Shown here in pieces: positions 1 to 5,798 of a DNA stretch of 6,693 nucleotides. Both the position numbers and the translations under genes were made by a program. Under the pieces are notes generated by a model, which saw only the letters and a list, made by a program, of their open reading frames with translations, had not been told where the DNA came from and did not search any database. Location of the stretch: the NCBI GenBank assembly GCA_905236375.1, contig CAJOOW010000113.1, positions 1 through 6,693 on the forward strand, read 5' to 3'. Every line of letters starts with the position of its first letter. The stretch's first letter is position 1. The stretch comes from an uncultured Alphaproteobacteria bacterium. Its GTDB lineage: Bacteria; Pseudomonadota; Alphaproteobacteria; RUG11792.

Positions 1-186
1 ACTTTCTTCTGGCATATTTGGGACATACAAAGGTTGAAGAGTAAACAGTATTGCAAAGGCCATACCGATCATTCCCAATCGATTCCCCATCGAAGAAGTT
101 GCTGCAGAAGAAAGCCCTCTCAATGCTAAGATGAATAAAACGAAAGTTACAATAGGAAGAATAGAACTCAAATAATATAAAATCAT
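1..186 (-). CDS. pntB: NAD(P) transhydrogenase subunit beta, N-terminal 62 residues (partial)
   Basis: Seen: an open frame from ATG at 186 runs off the left edge. It begins MILYYLSSILPIVTFVLFIL and continues with RGLSSAATS, GNRLGMIGMAFAI and LYVPNMPEE. Known: the RGLSS-(A/P)-x-(T/S) and GNxxGMIGM strings at the end of the first helix are hallmarks of the PntB membrane domain. PntB forms part of the proton channel in the inner membrane and carries the NADP(H)-binding domain at its missing C-terminus. The ATG lies one base after the pntAB stop, and AAGGAG (194-199) sits 7 bases upstream inside pntAB, so the two genes are very probably translationally coupled. The partner genes directly upstream make the call secure although only the first two helices are visible. 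Confidence 0.93.
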   Translation of the reverse strand, partial: MILYYLSSILPIVTFVLFILALRGLSSAATSSMGNRLGMIGMAFAILFTLQPLYVPNMPEES

Positions 187-187
187 A

Positions 188-475
188 TTACTTCTCCTTT
201 TTCTTTTTGGAGAACATAGAGAGCATTCGTTTTGTTATCATGAACCCTCCAACTATATTAATAGATGTTAAAAAAACGGCTAGCAAACCTAGTACTAAAC
301 AGGTTGTTGAAGTCTGTGGCATAAGTCCATATGCAACGAATCCAAAAGCCGCGATTATTATGACGCTTGATATTGCATTGGTCACAGACATAAGAGGAGC
401 ATGAAGAGCTGGAGTTACTTTCAAAACAACATAAAATCCGACAAAACAGGCCAAGATAAAAACAGTTAACAACAT
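188..475 (-). CDS. pntAB: NAD(P) transhydrogenase subunit alpha 2 (membrane part)
   Basis: This 95-residue membrane protein is the separate transmembrane piece of the alpha subunit. With PntB it makes the proton channel that couples hydride transfer from NADH to NADP+ to proton entry. Seen: three hydrophobic segments (about residues 1-20, 36-52 and 57-78), the string VTPALHAPLMSVTNAISS (20-37), and the ending NIVGGFMITKRMLSMF followed by a lysine tail. These are characteristic of PntAB. The start is fixed by abutment: the ATG follows the pntAA TAA with no gap, and AAGGAG (483-488) lies 7 bases upstream. The gene exists as a separate cistron because the alpha subunit is split, as in Rhodospirillum rubrum and many alphaproteobacteria, whereas E. 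coli has a fused PntA. It is somewhat short for the family; the missing length is in the poorly conserved N-terminal extension. Confidence 0.95.
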   Translation of the reverse strand: MLLTVFILACFVGFYVVLKVTPALHAPLMSVTNAISSVIIIAAFGFVAYGLMPQTSTTCLVLGLLAVFLTSINIVGGFMITKRMLSMFSKKKKEK

Positions 476-1543
476 TTATTTTCTCCTTCTTTCATTATCT
501 GTAACTAAAGTTGCTTGGATGATATCATCTTCGATTTTTGAGATATCCGGCTGATCTTTCATTTTTGAGGTTAGCAATTCAAAAAAGGAAAACACATTTT
601 TAGCAAAAAGCCTTGAAGCATCGTATGGAATGAGATTTAAAATATTTTCAAATCCTATAATTTTCACCCCACCCTGCTCTATCGTTTGGCCAGAAACAGT
701 CAATTCGCAATTTCCTCCTGTTTTGGCTGCAAGATCGATGATTACTGCCCCCTTCTTCATTGTCTCAACCATATCGGCCTTTATTATAACTGGGGCCTTT
801 TTGCCTGGAATTTGAGCTGTTGTAATCACAATATCCTGAGCTGGCAAAACTTCTCGGAGTTTTTGTTCTTGAGCTCTTTTATAGTCTTTAGTCATTTCTT
901 TGGCATAAACTCCATCTGTTTTTTCGGTTGAATCAACCTCAACAAATTTTGCCCCGAGACTTTCAACTTGTTCCCTTGCAGAAGTTCGAACGTCAAACGC
1001 AGAAACAACAGCCCCCAATCTCTTGGCCGTGGCAATTGTTTGAAGTCCAGCAACTCCAGCTCCTATAATAAGAACTTTTGCAGCTGGAATAGTCCCAGCT
1101 GTTGTCATCATCAGAGGAATTGCTCGATTTAAAACATGAGATGCTTCGATCATAGCCTTATACCCAGCCAAACTTGCTTGAGATGACAAAACATCCATAT
1201 ATTGTGCTCTTGTTGTTCTTGGAATCTTATTTAGAGCAAAAATTGTCAGGTCACTTTTCCCCTGATTTTCTTGAGAACTAATCACTATTGTTCCAGATTT
1301 TAATTGATCTGTAATTTCTTTACTCAATGGATTTATGGAAAAAATAACATCAGATTCCGTAAAGGTTTCAGGTGTTTTTGCTCCTGAATTCTGATATTCT
1401 TCATCAACAAATCCGGCTCTTTCTCCAGCCCCTGAATGAACAAAAACTTCATGGTTTAAAGAAACCAATTTTTTAACGATATCAGGAGTGATTGAAACAC
1501 GAGATTCAATATCTTTATTTTCAGATGCAACAAAAAGTTTCAT
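476..1543 (-). CDS. pntAA: NAD(P) transhydrogenase subunit alpha 1 (NAD-binding part)
   Basis: Soluble domain I of the proton-translocating transhydrogenase. It binds NAD(H) on the cytoplasmic face of the membrane and passes hydride to NADP+ on PntB. It is homologous to alanine dehydrogenase. Seen, numbered from the ATG at 1543 (355 residues): the start MKLFVASE, the NAD-contacting segment RAQYMDVLSSQASLAGY (112-128), the Rossmann loop GAGVAG (161-166) with an acidic residue closing the second strand (FD, 184), and the signature AAKTGGNCELT (272-282). All are typical and intact. The frame is open six codons further up, to TTG at 1561, but homologues begin at MK(I/L), and the promoter at 1575-1602 would leave almost no leader for a TTG start. 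No good Shine-Dalgarno precedes either start. First gene of pntAA-pntAB-pntB. Confidence 0.95.
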   Translation of the reverse strand: MKLFVASENKDIESRVSITPDIVKKLVSLNHEVFVHSGAGERAGFVDEEYQNSGAKTPETFTESDVIFSINPLSKEITDQLKSGTIVISSQENQGKSDLTIFALNKIPRTTRAQYMDVLSSQASLAGYKAMIEASHVLNRAIPLMMTTAGTIPAAKVLIIGAGVAGLQTIATAKRLGAVVSAFDVRTSAREQVESLGAKFVEVDSTEKTDGVYAKEMTKDYKRAQEQKLREVLPAQDIVITTAQIPGKKAPVIIKADMVETMKKGAVIIDLAAKTGGNCELTVSGQTIEQGGVKIIGFENILNLIPYDASRLFAKNVFSFFELLTSKMKDQPDISKIEDDIIQATLVTDNERRRK

Positions 1544-1574
1544 GAACAGAAATTTCACCAATTCGGATATAAAA

Positions 1575-1602
1575 ATTCTAACCTAAAATCACAAATTGTC
1601 AA
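1575..1602 (-). promoter_or_regulatory. Promoter of the pnt operon
   Basis: On the minus strand a perfect -35 box TTGACA (1602-1597) is separated by 16 bases from TAGAAT (1580-1575, 5/6 match to TATAAT). The predicted transcription start is near 1568, leaving about 25 bases to the pntAA ATG at 1543. The promoter sits between the candidate vgrG terminator and pntAA, which is where it is expected. An exact 6+6 inverted repeat overlaps the -35 box and is listed separately. Confidence 0.75.
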
Positions 1603-1606
1603 TTTG
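1592..1606. repeat. 6+6 inverted repeat over the pnt -35 box
   Basis: CAAATT, three bases GTC, then AATTTG form an exact dyad centred on the -35 hexamer of the pnt promoter. Its position would suit a repressor or activator operator. It is short and AT-rich, so chance in this sequence is also quite possible. Confidence 0.35.
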
Positions 1607-1611
1607 GAAAT

Positions 1612-1630
1612 AAAAAAACGGGATCATCCC
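1612..1630 (-). terminator. Candidate intrinsic terminator of vgrG
   Basis: On the minus strand the end of vgrG reads GGGATGATCCCG and then seven T (1618-1612). GGGA and TCCC pair around the TGA stop codon, so the hairpin overlaps the last codons. The stem is short (4-5 pairs) but GC-rich and is directly followed by the T run. The pnt promoter starts just beyond it, which fits a transcription boundary here. Confidence 0.5.
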
Positions 1631-3801
1631 AAAGTTATGCTTGCCCCTCCAAGGGCCAAAACAGCACCAGCATGAACTGAAGCTGCTCCTCCACTTGAAA
1701 GATTCAAAGCTCCGGTTCCTGTAATTGTCATCGCAGCATTTGCCGTAAGAGTCATTGCTGCAGTAGCCGTCATATTTATAGTTGTTTTGGAATTAACTGT
1801 AATTGACAAAGCATCGAGTTGAGCAGCTGCTTTTATATCTGCCTTTAAATTCATTGCCTCAAGATTCATAGCCATTTTAGCTTTGCCAGTAAAATTCAAG
1901 GAATCAACAGAAAAATCCTTGGCCGCTTTAATTGAAACTGCAGCTTTAGAATCGATTGATGCATCTTTCATCGACTTTATGTTAATAGCCCCTTGAGACT
2001 CAATATTGATATCTTTTGAAGCCTTAATAGAAATAGATCCTTTAACATCAACGTTGAGATTTCCTTTTGAAAGAGTTATTGTTTGATTCCCCTCTTTTAA
2101 AGTTATTGTTTGATTCCCCTTATCGAGAGCAATAATATAATCTCCTTCGTTGATTGTTATCGTATTCTTTCCTTTTTTTATGAGAAGAGAATGCTCAACT
2201 GGATCTTTTTGGCTTTCAAGAATTATTTTTTTCGAGCCTTCATTAAGAGTTTCAGAAACGCTATTTTCAATAATCGAATTCATGTCTTTTTGAGCATGAA
2301 TAAAAATCTCCTCTTCCTTTTCTTTATCATTAAAGCTCAGTTCATTATATCCTTCGCCTTTTGAAGTATTGGTTTTAAAAGTGGAAACAGTATTGACTTC
2401 CTTTGCATAATTGTTTGGATTTTTGTTAACCCCATTATAAAGACAGCCAACAACAATTGGCTGATCTGGATCTCCATTTACAAATTGAACCAAAACCTCC
2501 ATTCCAACTCTTGGAATTATCAAAGCGCCAAAATTATTTCCGGCCCAAGTTTGAGCTATTCTTATCCAGCATGAACTTTTTTCATCCGGCTGAACTCTTG
2601 AATCCCAGTGAAATTTAACTTTGATTCTTGCATTTTCATCACAGAAAATCTCTTCTCCAGAAGTCCCGGTTACGACCGCTGTTTGGCATCCAAAAATCCT
2701 GTTTTTAAAATGAGTTTGAAGAGGCCTAAATGAAACTTTGCTTGGAATGGCAACAAATGAATTGTGATAAATCGGCGTATCAATTTCTTCTGGCAATTGG
2801 TTTATATAATGTTTAATTGAAACCGCCAGGAATTCTCCATTGTGTTTTTCTGTCTTTGAGCCTGAGATCTTAAAAATCGATCCAGCAAAGAGATCAGGGC
2901 AATATGAATTGCCTGTAAGTCGTTTTGAAAAACTGTTTTCGCCTTCAAGAATTGTTTTTGTTACATCATTTCCATCATTTTTTTCTATAAACAAAGGATC
3001 GTAAATTTCTTTTTCCGCCAATCTTGTTTTATCTGATGAATCAGAAGATGTCCCAGAAATCACTTCAGCTTTCAATTCGTTATATGAAAAAGCATCGATT
3101 TTTTTCGTTCCGATTGTGTCTGAAAAAGAAACATTATAAACAGAATCCGGAGAAAGAGTCGAATTTGTTGAAACCTTTCTGATTTTAAGTTCTGTTTTGA
3201 TTTTAGTGCATGAAGAACTGAGATCGGAAAGCTGCAAGGTATCTTTGCCATCGCTTTGTTCGAAATAGTAGAAGATGCCCTCCTCTTCCATAAGTCTTGA
3301 TATGAAATGGAAATCGCTTTCGCCATATTGAACGCAAAACGTTCGCTTAGCATTTCCTGCTGTTCTCAGATTAATTTTTGAATTTGTTATATTGTTTTCT
3401 TTTAGGACATTTTGGATGATATCTTTGGCTGTTTGATCTTGAAATGATCGATACTTTTTCGAATATGTTGTTCGAGCAAATGTCGGAACAATCTTGATAT
3501 AAAGGATGCTATCAGTTCGTTTTTCTGCAATTGTTACAACGTTTTCAAATGATGCCTCTTCGATTATGCCTGAGAAAAACCTTTTGTTTTTATTGTCGAT
3601 GGCAAATGAAATCGTTGCAGTCGAACTCAAAAGTCTTTCCGTATCGATTTGTTTCGTCGTTTGAAGAAAAACATCAGCCTTAAAAAGATTGGAAATCGAT
3701 TCCGTAATTTCCGCTCTGATAACAACAGCCTCTGGAATATTTGCGCATTTAATTTGCACATCCAACTTATTTTGTTTTGTCGGAAGGAGGTTTTGAGGCA
3801 T
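1624..3801 (-). CDS. vgrG: Type VI secretion system spike protein VgrG
   Basis: VgrG trimers form the tip of the type VI secretion needle, homologous to phage gp27-gp5. Seen (725 residues from the ATG at 3801): a gp27-like base (about 13-345) with the family string ESDFHFISRLMEEEGIFYYF (161-180); a gp5-like OB domain (about 375-458) with RIKVKFHWD, CWIRIAQTWAG, GALIIPRVGMEVLVQF and DPDQPIVVGCLYN; the linker GEGYNELSFNDKEKEEEIFI with HAQKDM; then a long beta-helical needle (about 545-725) of short repeats such as GNQTITL, ending GAVLALGGASITLG. No PAAR motif or extra catalytic domain follows the needle, so this is a structural, not 'evolved', VgrG. The frame also opens with TTG at 3804, but ATG one codon later is the likelier start; the Shine-Dalgarno (GAG) is weak. 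No other T6SS gene is present, so it is an orphan vgrG here. It could equally belong to another contractile injection system, but the OB and linker motifs are T6SS-type. Confidence 0.96.
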   Translation of the reverse strand: MPQNLLPTKQNKLDVQIKCANIPEAVVIRAEITESISNLFKADVFLQTTKQIDTERLLSSTATISFAIDNKNKRFFSGIIEEASFENVVTIAEKRTDSILYIKIVPTFARTTYSKKYRSFQDQTAKDIIQNVLKENNITNSKINLRTAGNAKRTFCVQYGESDFHFISRLMEEEGIFYYFEQSDGKDTLQLSDLSSSCTKIKTELKIRKVSTNSTLSPDSVYNVSFSDTIGTKKIDAFSYNELKAEVISGTSSDSSDKTRLAEKEIYDPLFIEKNDGNDVTKTILEGENSFSKRLTGNSYCPDLFAGSIFKISGSKTEKHNGEFLAVSIKHYINQLPEEIDTPIYHNSFVAIPSKVSFRPLQTHFKNRIFGCQTAVVTGTSGEEIFCDENARIKVKFHWDSRVQPDEKSSCWIRIAQTWAGNNFGALIIPRVGMEVLVQFVNGDPDQPIVVGCLYNGVNKNPNNYAKEVNTVSTFKTNTSKGEGYNELSFNDKEKEEEIFIHAQKDMNSIIENSVSETLNEGSKKIILESQKDPVEHSLLIKKGKNTITINEGDYIIALDKGNQTITLKEGNQTITLSKGNLNVDVKGSISIKASKDINIESQGAINIKSMKDASIDSKAAVSIKAAKDFSVDSLNFTGKAKMAMNLEAMNLKADIKAAAQLDALSITVNSKTTINMTATAAMTLTANAAMTITGTGALNLSSGGAASVHAGAVLALGGASITLG
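2074..2120. repeat. vgrG: Exact 20-base direct repeat within the vgrG needle
   Basis: Bases 2074-2093 and 2101-2120 are identical over 20 bases with a period of 27. They encode two successive nine-residue units, GNQTITLKE and GNQTITLSK, in the beta-helical needle. The identity at DNA level, including third positions, points to a recent duplication or slippage within the repeat rather than only protein-level constraint. In-frame period (nine codons) keeps the beta-helix register. Confidence 0.8.
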
Positions 3802-3831
3802 CAAACTCGCAATCTTTTATCTATGATATGA

Positions 3832-3854
3832 ATTGATTTTATTAAAAATTCAAT
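3832..3854. repeat. Imperfect AT-rich inverted repeat upstream of vgrG
   Basis: ATTGATTTT (3832-3840), ATTA, then AAAAATTCAAT (to 3854) pair over nine bases with one bulged base. It lies 31-53 bases upstream of the vgrG ATG and could be an operator or a leader hairpin. I see no convincing sigma70 promoter in 3802-3880; weak AT-rich matches exist in several registers and cannot be ranked. Confidence 0.3.
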
Positions 3855-3880
3855 CGATTTTAAAGCGAATCTCGAAGGAA

Positions 3881-3928
3881 TAAAACAAAAGCTTCTGATT
3901 AATATCTCAAAAATGTTACAGAGCTTTT
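3881..3928 (-). terminator. Candidate intrinsic terminator of the kinase gene
   Basis: On the minus strand, 9 bases past the kinase stop, AAAAGCTCTG (3928-3919) pairs with CAGAAGCTTTT (3897-3887), ten pairs with one bulged A, around a 21-base AT-rich loop, followed by GTTTTATT. The stem is long but AT-rich and the loop is large, so it is weaker than the rpsU terminator. If real it separates the kinase from vgrG as distinct transcripts. Confidence 0.45.
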
Positions 3929-3937
3929 ATAAAACCC

Positions 3938-4975
3938 TTATGAGGCAAATTCCTTATAGCATGCCAGCGCATATTGCCTGACCCTGTCCTTATTACGAAT
4001 TCTGACGCTTGGCACTTTGTTATTTTTGATGATATCAAAAACAGCCGGCAAATCTTCCGACTTCAACAAACTGTCTAATTTCTCTATTCTCTTTTCCTTC
4101 TTGATCTTTTTATCATTCTTCGTTTCTGAAAAATCAAAATAAACGCAAGCCGAAACAAAAAGCACTATTTTCTGAGCAAGTTTGACGGTCTCGAGTTCAT
4201 CTTTTGTTGCTTTTCTATCAAAATAAAAATCCAAGAATTTTGAAAGCGCATCATCGAAAATTCCACTAAGAGCCGTGAAGTATCCGAGTTCTTCATATAT
4301 ATTTCCCATTCCGCTATTTCCGAAATCTATAAACAAAATTCGTTCATCATCGGTAAGCAAAATGTTATGAGGATTCAGATCGTTGTGGCAAAAACCTTTA
4401 GAATTTTTCAACTTCGAACAAAGATTTTTGAACTGTTCAAAAGATTTTTCAAAGCCTGTTGGAACGGCGATATCTTTCTTATTGATAGATTTGAAATGTT
4501 TCTCCGCTCTCGATTCAAGGTTTCTTGACGAAACATCAGACTTAAACTCATGAAGTTTTTTCATTGCTTTTGCTATATTTTTCAAAACTTTTTCATTTTG
4601 AACATCGGCAAATTTCAACGTTTTTCCTGGAACATATTCCCTTATATAAAACGAATTATCTTTTGCAGCTGCAACTAATTTTGTTCCTAAATTCAAATCT
4701 GAAAAAATCTTGACGGCCGCAATTTCCTTTTCTTTTGCTTCTTCTTTTTTCCTTTTGTGAAAAACCTTAGCGATATATTGCTTTCCTTCCAAATCAAACT
4801 TTAAGTTCTTCGCGGAAGTCATTCCTTTTCTCAAATTTTTAAATTCGATTTTATTCGGAGAAACATCCATTGCTTTTGCGACAGAATCCTTTATGAAGTT
4901 TTCAGCGCAAATCGAAGAACTTAAAGCAAATATTGAAACGAGAAAAATCTTTAATCCATTTGTTGAGAAAATCAT
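3938..4975 (-). CDS. Exported choline/aminoglycoside-kinase-fold phosphotransferase
   Basis: A small-molecule kinase of the APH/choline kinase superfamily. Seen (345 residues from the ATG at 4975): a glycine-containing nucleotide loop RKGMTSAKNLKF (about 50-60), the ATP-binding lysine in YIAKVF (K70) with a downstream glutamate (about E84), a hinge-like IREYVPGKTLK, the catalytic loop HNDLNPHN (197-204; D199, N204) and the metal-binding FIDFGNSGMGN (D217), followed by YEELGYF. All core residues are present, so it should be active. Unusually, the protein starts MIFSTNGLKIFLVSIFALSS and then ICA-EN, a convincing Sec signal peptide with cleavage after residue 24. The frame extends to GTG at 5017, but that codon lies inside a palindrome; ATG 4975 has AGGA 9 bases upstream. 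Substrate unknown: choline, thiamine, sugar or a host molecule are all open. The nearest gene downstream on the same strand is vgrG, 136 bases away. Confidence 0.8.
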   Translation of the reverse strand: MIFSTNGLKIFLVSIFALSSSICAENFIKDSVAKAMDVSPNKIEFKNLRKGMTSAKNLKFDLEGKQYIAKVFHKRKKEEAKEKEIAAVKIFSDLNLGTKLVAAAKDNSFYIREYVPGKTLKFADVQNEKVLKNIAKAMKKLHEFKSDVSSRNLESRAEKHFKSINKKDIAVPTGFEKSFEQFKNLCSKLKNSKGFCHNDLNPHNILLTDDERILFIDFGNSGMGNIYEELGYFTALSGIFDDALSKFLDFYFDRKATKDELETVKLAQKIVLFVSACVYFDFSETKNDKKIKKEKRIEKLDSLLKSEDLPAVFDIIKNNKVPSVRIRNKDRVRQYALACYKEFAS

Positions 4976-5007
4976 GAGAAGCTTTCCTAAAAAGAAATCG
5001 CTATCTG

Positions 5008-5038
5008 ATTCTATCACATGTGTGATATTTCAAATCAA
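5008..5038 (-). promoter_or_regulatory. Candidate promoter of the kinase gene
   Basis: On the minus strand TTGATT (5038-5033) and TAGAAT (5013-5008) are separated by 19 bases, with TGA directly before the -10 as in extended -10 promoters. The same string TGTGATAGAAT ends the spacer of the rpsU promoter, and TAGAAT is also the -10 of the pnt promoter. The spacing is long, so the extended -10 may carry most of the activity. The predicted transcript starts near 5001, about 25 bases before the ATG at 4975. Confidence 0.45.
5012..5027. promoter_or_regulatory. 7+7 inverted repeat, candidate operator for the kinase gene
   Basis: TATCACA, two bases TG, then TGTGATA form an exact 7+7 dyad. It fills the space between the proposed -35 and -10 boxes of the kinase promoter and overlaps the -10 by two bases, the classic position for a repressor site. 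The half-site TGTGA recalls CRP/FNR-family sites, but the half-sites here are inverted relative to the CRP consensus and only 2 bases apart, so no regulator is assigned. Confidence 0.45.
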
Positions 5039-5065
5039 CAAAATTCATAAAATGTTTCTAAAATA

Positions 5066-5140
5066 CTATTTATGATCTTTCACAAACCTGCAGTTTTTGA
5101 CTGATTCGTCATTCTCGGCTTTCCAAATTAATCTATTGTC
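5066..5140 (-). pseudogene. Out-of-frame C-terminal tail of the lipocalin-like gene
   Basis: In the reading frame one base away, the minus strand directly after GTA (V122 of the preceding gene) reads DNRLIWKAENDESVKNCRFV followed by KDHK and TAG at 5066. A join at the GG of 5140-5141 gives an uninterrupted 146-residue product ending LxWxAExxE...FVK, the kind of last strand a beta-barrel ending at GKIIL would need. In the tail frame the codon just before GAC is TAG, so the tail is not independently translated from upstream. Explanations are a real mutation, an assembly or sequencing error, or programmed frameshifting; no slippery heptamer is visible. Confidence 0.6.
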
Positions 5141-5507
5141 CTACCAATATAATTTTCCCTGTGCCACTGTAATAAACCTCTTCATATATGGGTTTGTCTG
5201 TTTCCATATCCCTTCCGAGACGTGTGCATTCACAATCTTTGTAAGTAAATGTTTTAGACTTTGTATCAAAATCAGCGGTCATTTCCCAAACAGTTTTTTC
5301 CGTTGCTGACTGTCCCCAACTGGCTTTGATATAAAAATTATCGCCTTGATCATATATGGTTAAGTTGGCTCTTTGGCTTACTTCATCTTGCCAAATTCCT
5401 GTTAGATCGTTTTTAGGACTAAAACTTAGATCGAAAGAAATTCTCACAGGTAACAAAAGGCCAACTATAAACCCGACAATTAATCCTTTTAATAAGTTTC
5501 TATTCAT
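5133..5507 (-). CDS. Small membrane-anchored lipocalin-like protein, C-terminus probably frameshifted
   Basis: Not assigned to a characterised gene. Seen (124 residues from the ATG at 5507): MNRNLLKGL then a hydrophobic stretch IVGFIVGLLLPV, a signal peptide or N-terminal anchor without a clear cleavage site, then a beta-rich domain with LTGIWQDE, ANLTIYDQGDNFYIKASWG, VWEMTADFD, TFTYKDCECTRLG and YEEVYYSGTGKIIL. The GxW opening and strand pattern resemble small extracytoplasmic lipocalin-like proteins. The stop at 5133 comes abruptly after GKIILVGQ; removing one base of the GG at 5140-5141 restores 24 further residues that look like the missing end (see 5066-5140). The frame also extends two codons up to TTG at 5513; ATG is preferred, with only a weak AGG upstream. 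The ATG lies about 15 bases beyond the rpsU terminator, so expression depends on readthrough or on a promoter inside rpsU. Confidence 0.65.
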   Translation of the reverse strand: MNRNLLKGLIVGFIVGLLLPVRISFDLSFSPKNDLTGIWQDEVSQRANLTIYDQGDNFYIKASWGQSATEKTVWEMTADFDTKSKTFTYKDCECTRLGRDMETDKPIYEEVYYSGTGKIILVGQ

Positions 5508-5521
5508 CGTCAAAAACCTAT

Positions 5522-5548
5522 AAATAAAAAGCCGCTCATAAGCGGCTC
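5522..5548 (-). terminator. Strong intrinsic terminator of rpsU
   Basis: On the minus strand AGCCGCT, loop TATG, AGCGGCT (5547-5530) makes a perfect seven-pair GC-rich stem followed by TTTTATTTA. It lies a few bases after the rpsU stop codon at 5552-5554. It is the clearest terminator in the window. Confidence 0.92.
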
Positions 5549-5551
5549 AAA

Positions 5552-5755
5552 TTAATACCCCTCAACGGCCATCCTTCGGCGATTAAGCTTTCTTGATCTT
5601 CTCAAAGATTCTGTTCTCTTACGAGCTTTTTTTACTGAGGGTTTTTCAAAACGTCTATGAATTTTCATATCTTTATAAACGCCTTCTCTCTGCATCTTTT
5701 TCTTCAAAATCCGCAATGCATGATCAACATTGTTGTCATTAACAATAACTTCCAT
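5552..5755 (-). CDS. rpsU: 30S ribosomal protein bS21
   Basis: Small basic protein of the 30S subunit platform, near the 3' end of 16S rRNA, which helps initiation on natural mRNAs. Seen: 67 residues starting MEVIVNDNNVDHALRILKKK, then QREGVYKDMKIHRRFEKPS, VKKARKRTESLRRSRKLN and a basic tail. The NxNVDxALRxLKKKxQREGV block and FEKPSxKKARK are signature bS21 features; E. coli S21 has 71 residues, so the length fits. The start is fixed by an excellent Shine-Dalgarno (AAGGAGG, 5769-5763) 7 bases before the ATG. The gene is a single-gene unit with its own promoter and terminator, divergent from the yfgM-like gene across a 135-base spacer. Confidence 0.97.
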   Translation of the reverse strand: MEVIVNDNNVDHALRILKKKMQREGVYKDMKIHRRFEKPSVKKARKRTESLRRSRKLNRRRMAVEGY

Positions 5756-5762
5756 TTCTTCC

Positions 5763-5769
5763 CCTCCTT
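5763..5769 (-). promoter_or_regulatory. rpsU: Extended Shine-Dalgarno of rpsU
   Basis: AAGGAGG, 7 bases before the ATG, inside AAAGGAGGGG. It is the longest anti-Shine-Dalgarno match at any start in this window; pntAB and pntB have AAGGAG, bamB GAGGAG, and pntAA, vgrG and yfgM essentially none. Known: bS21 sits next to the anti-Shine-Dalgarno sequence, so an unusually strong site on its own mRNA could matter for its level. Confidence 0.8.
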
Positions 5770-5798
5770 TCTAAAACTCTTCTGAACAATACGTTTGA

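Noticed and set aside
1544..1561. TTG or GTG upstream starts for pntAA
   Set aside because: Homologues begin at MK(I/L), the ATG at 1543 matches, and the predicted transcript starts only a few bases before the TTG at 1561.
1624..1800. PAAR or toxin domain at the VgrG C-terminus
   Set aside because: The tail is Ala/Thr-rich beta-helix repeat up to the stop, with no PAAR-type or catalytic motifs.
2074..2120. CRISPR-like repeat
   Set aside because: There are only two copies 7 bases apart, in frame within the VgrG needle coding sequence.
3072..3353. 93-residue open frame on the minus strand inside vgrG
   Set aside because: It lies wholly within the strongly supported VgrG base domain in another frame and shows no recognisable motif or start signals.
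3938..4975. Aminoglycoside resistance gene
   Set aside because: Only the general APH/choline kinase fold motifs are visible; the signal peptide and lack of family-specific motifs give no ground for a resistance call.
4904..4975. Kinase as a lipoprotein, from the Cys in SSICAEN
   Set aside because: The residue before Cys is Ile, not Gly, Ala or Ser, so the lipobox is poor; cleavage by signal peptidase I after ICA fits better.
4976..5017. GTG start at 5017 for the kinase, giving 14 more residues
   Set aside because: The extra residues are acidic and would spoil the signal peptide, the codon lies inside the 7+7 dyad near the proposed promoter, and ATG 4975 has a usable Shine-Dalgarno.
5012..5027. 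CRP binding site
   Set aside because: The consensus is TGTGA, six bases, TCACA; here the order of half-sites is reversed and the spacing is 2 bases.
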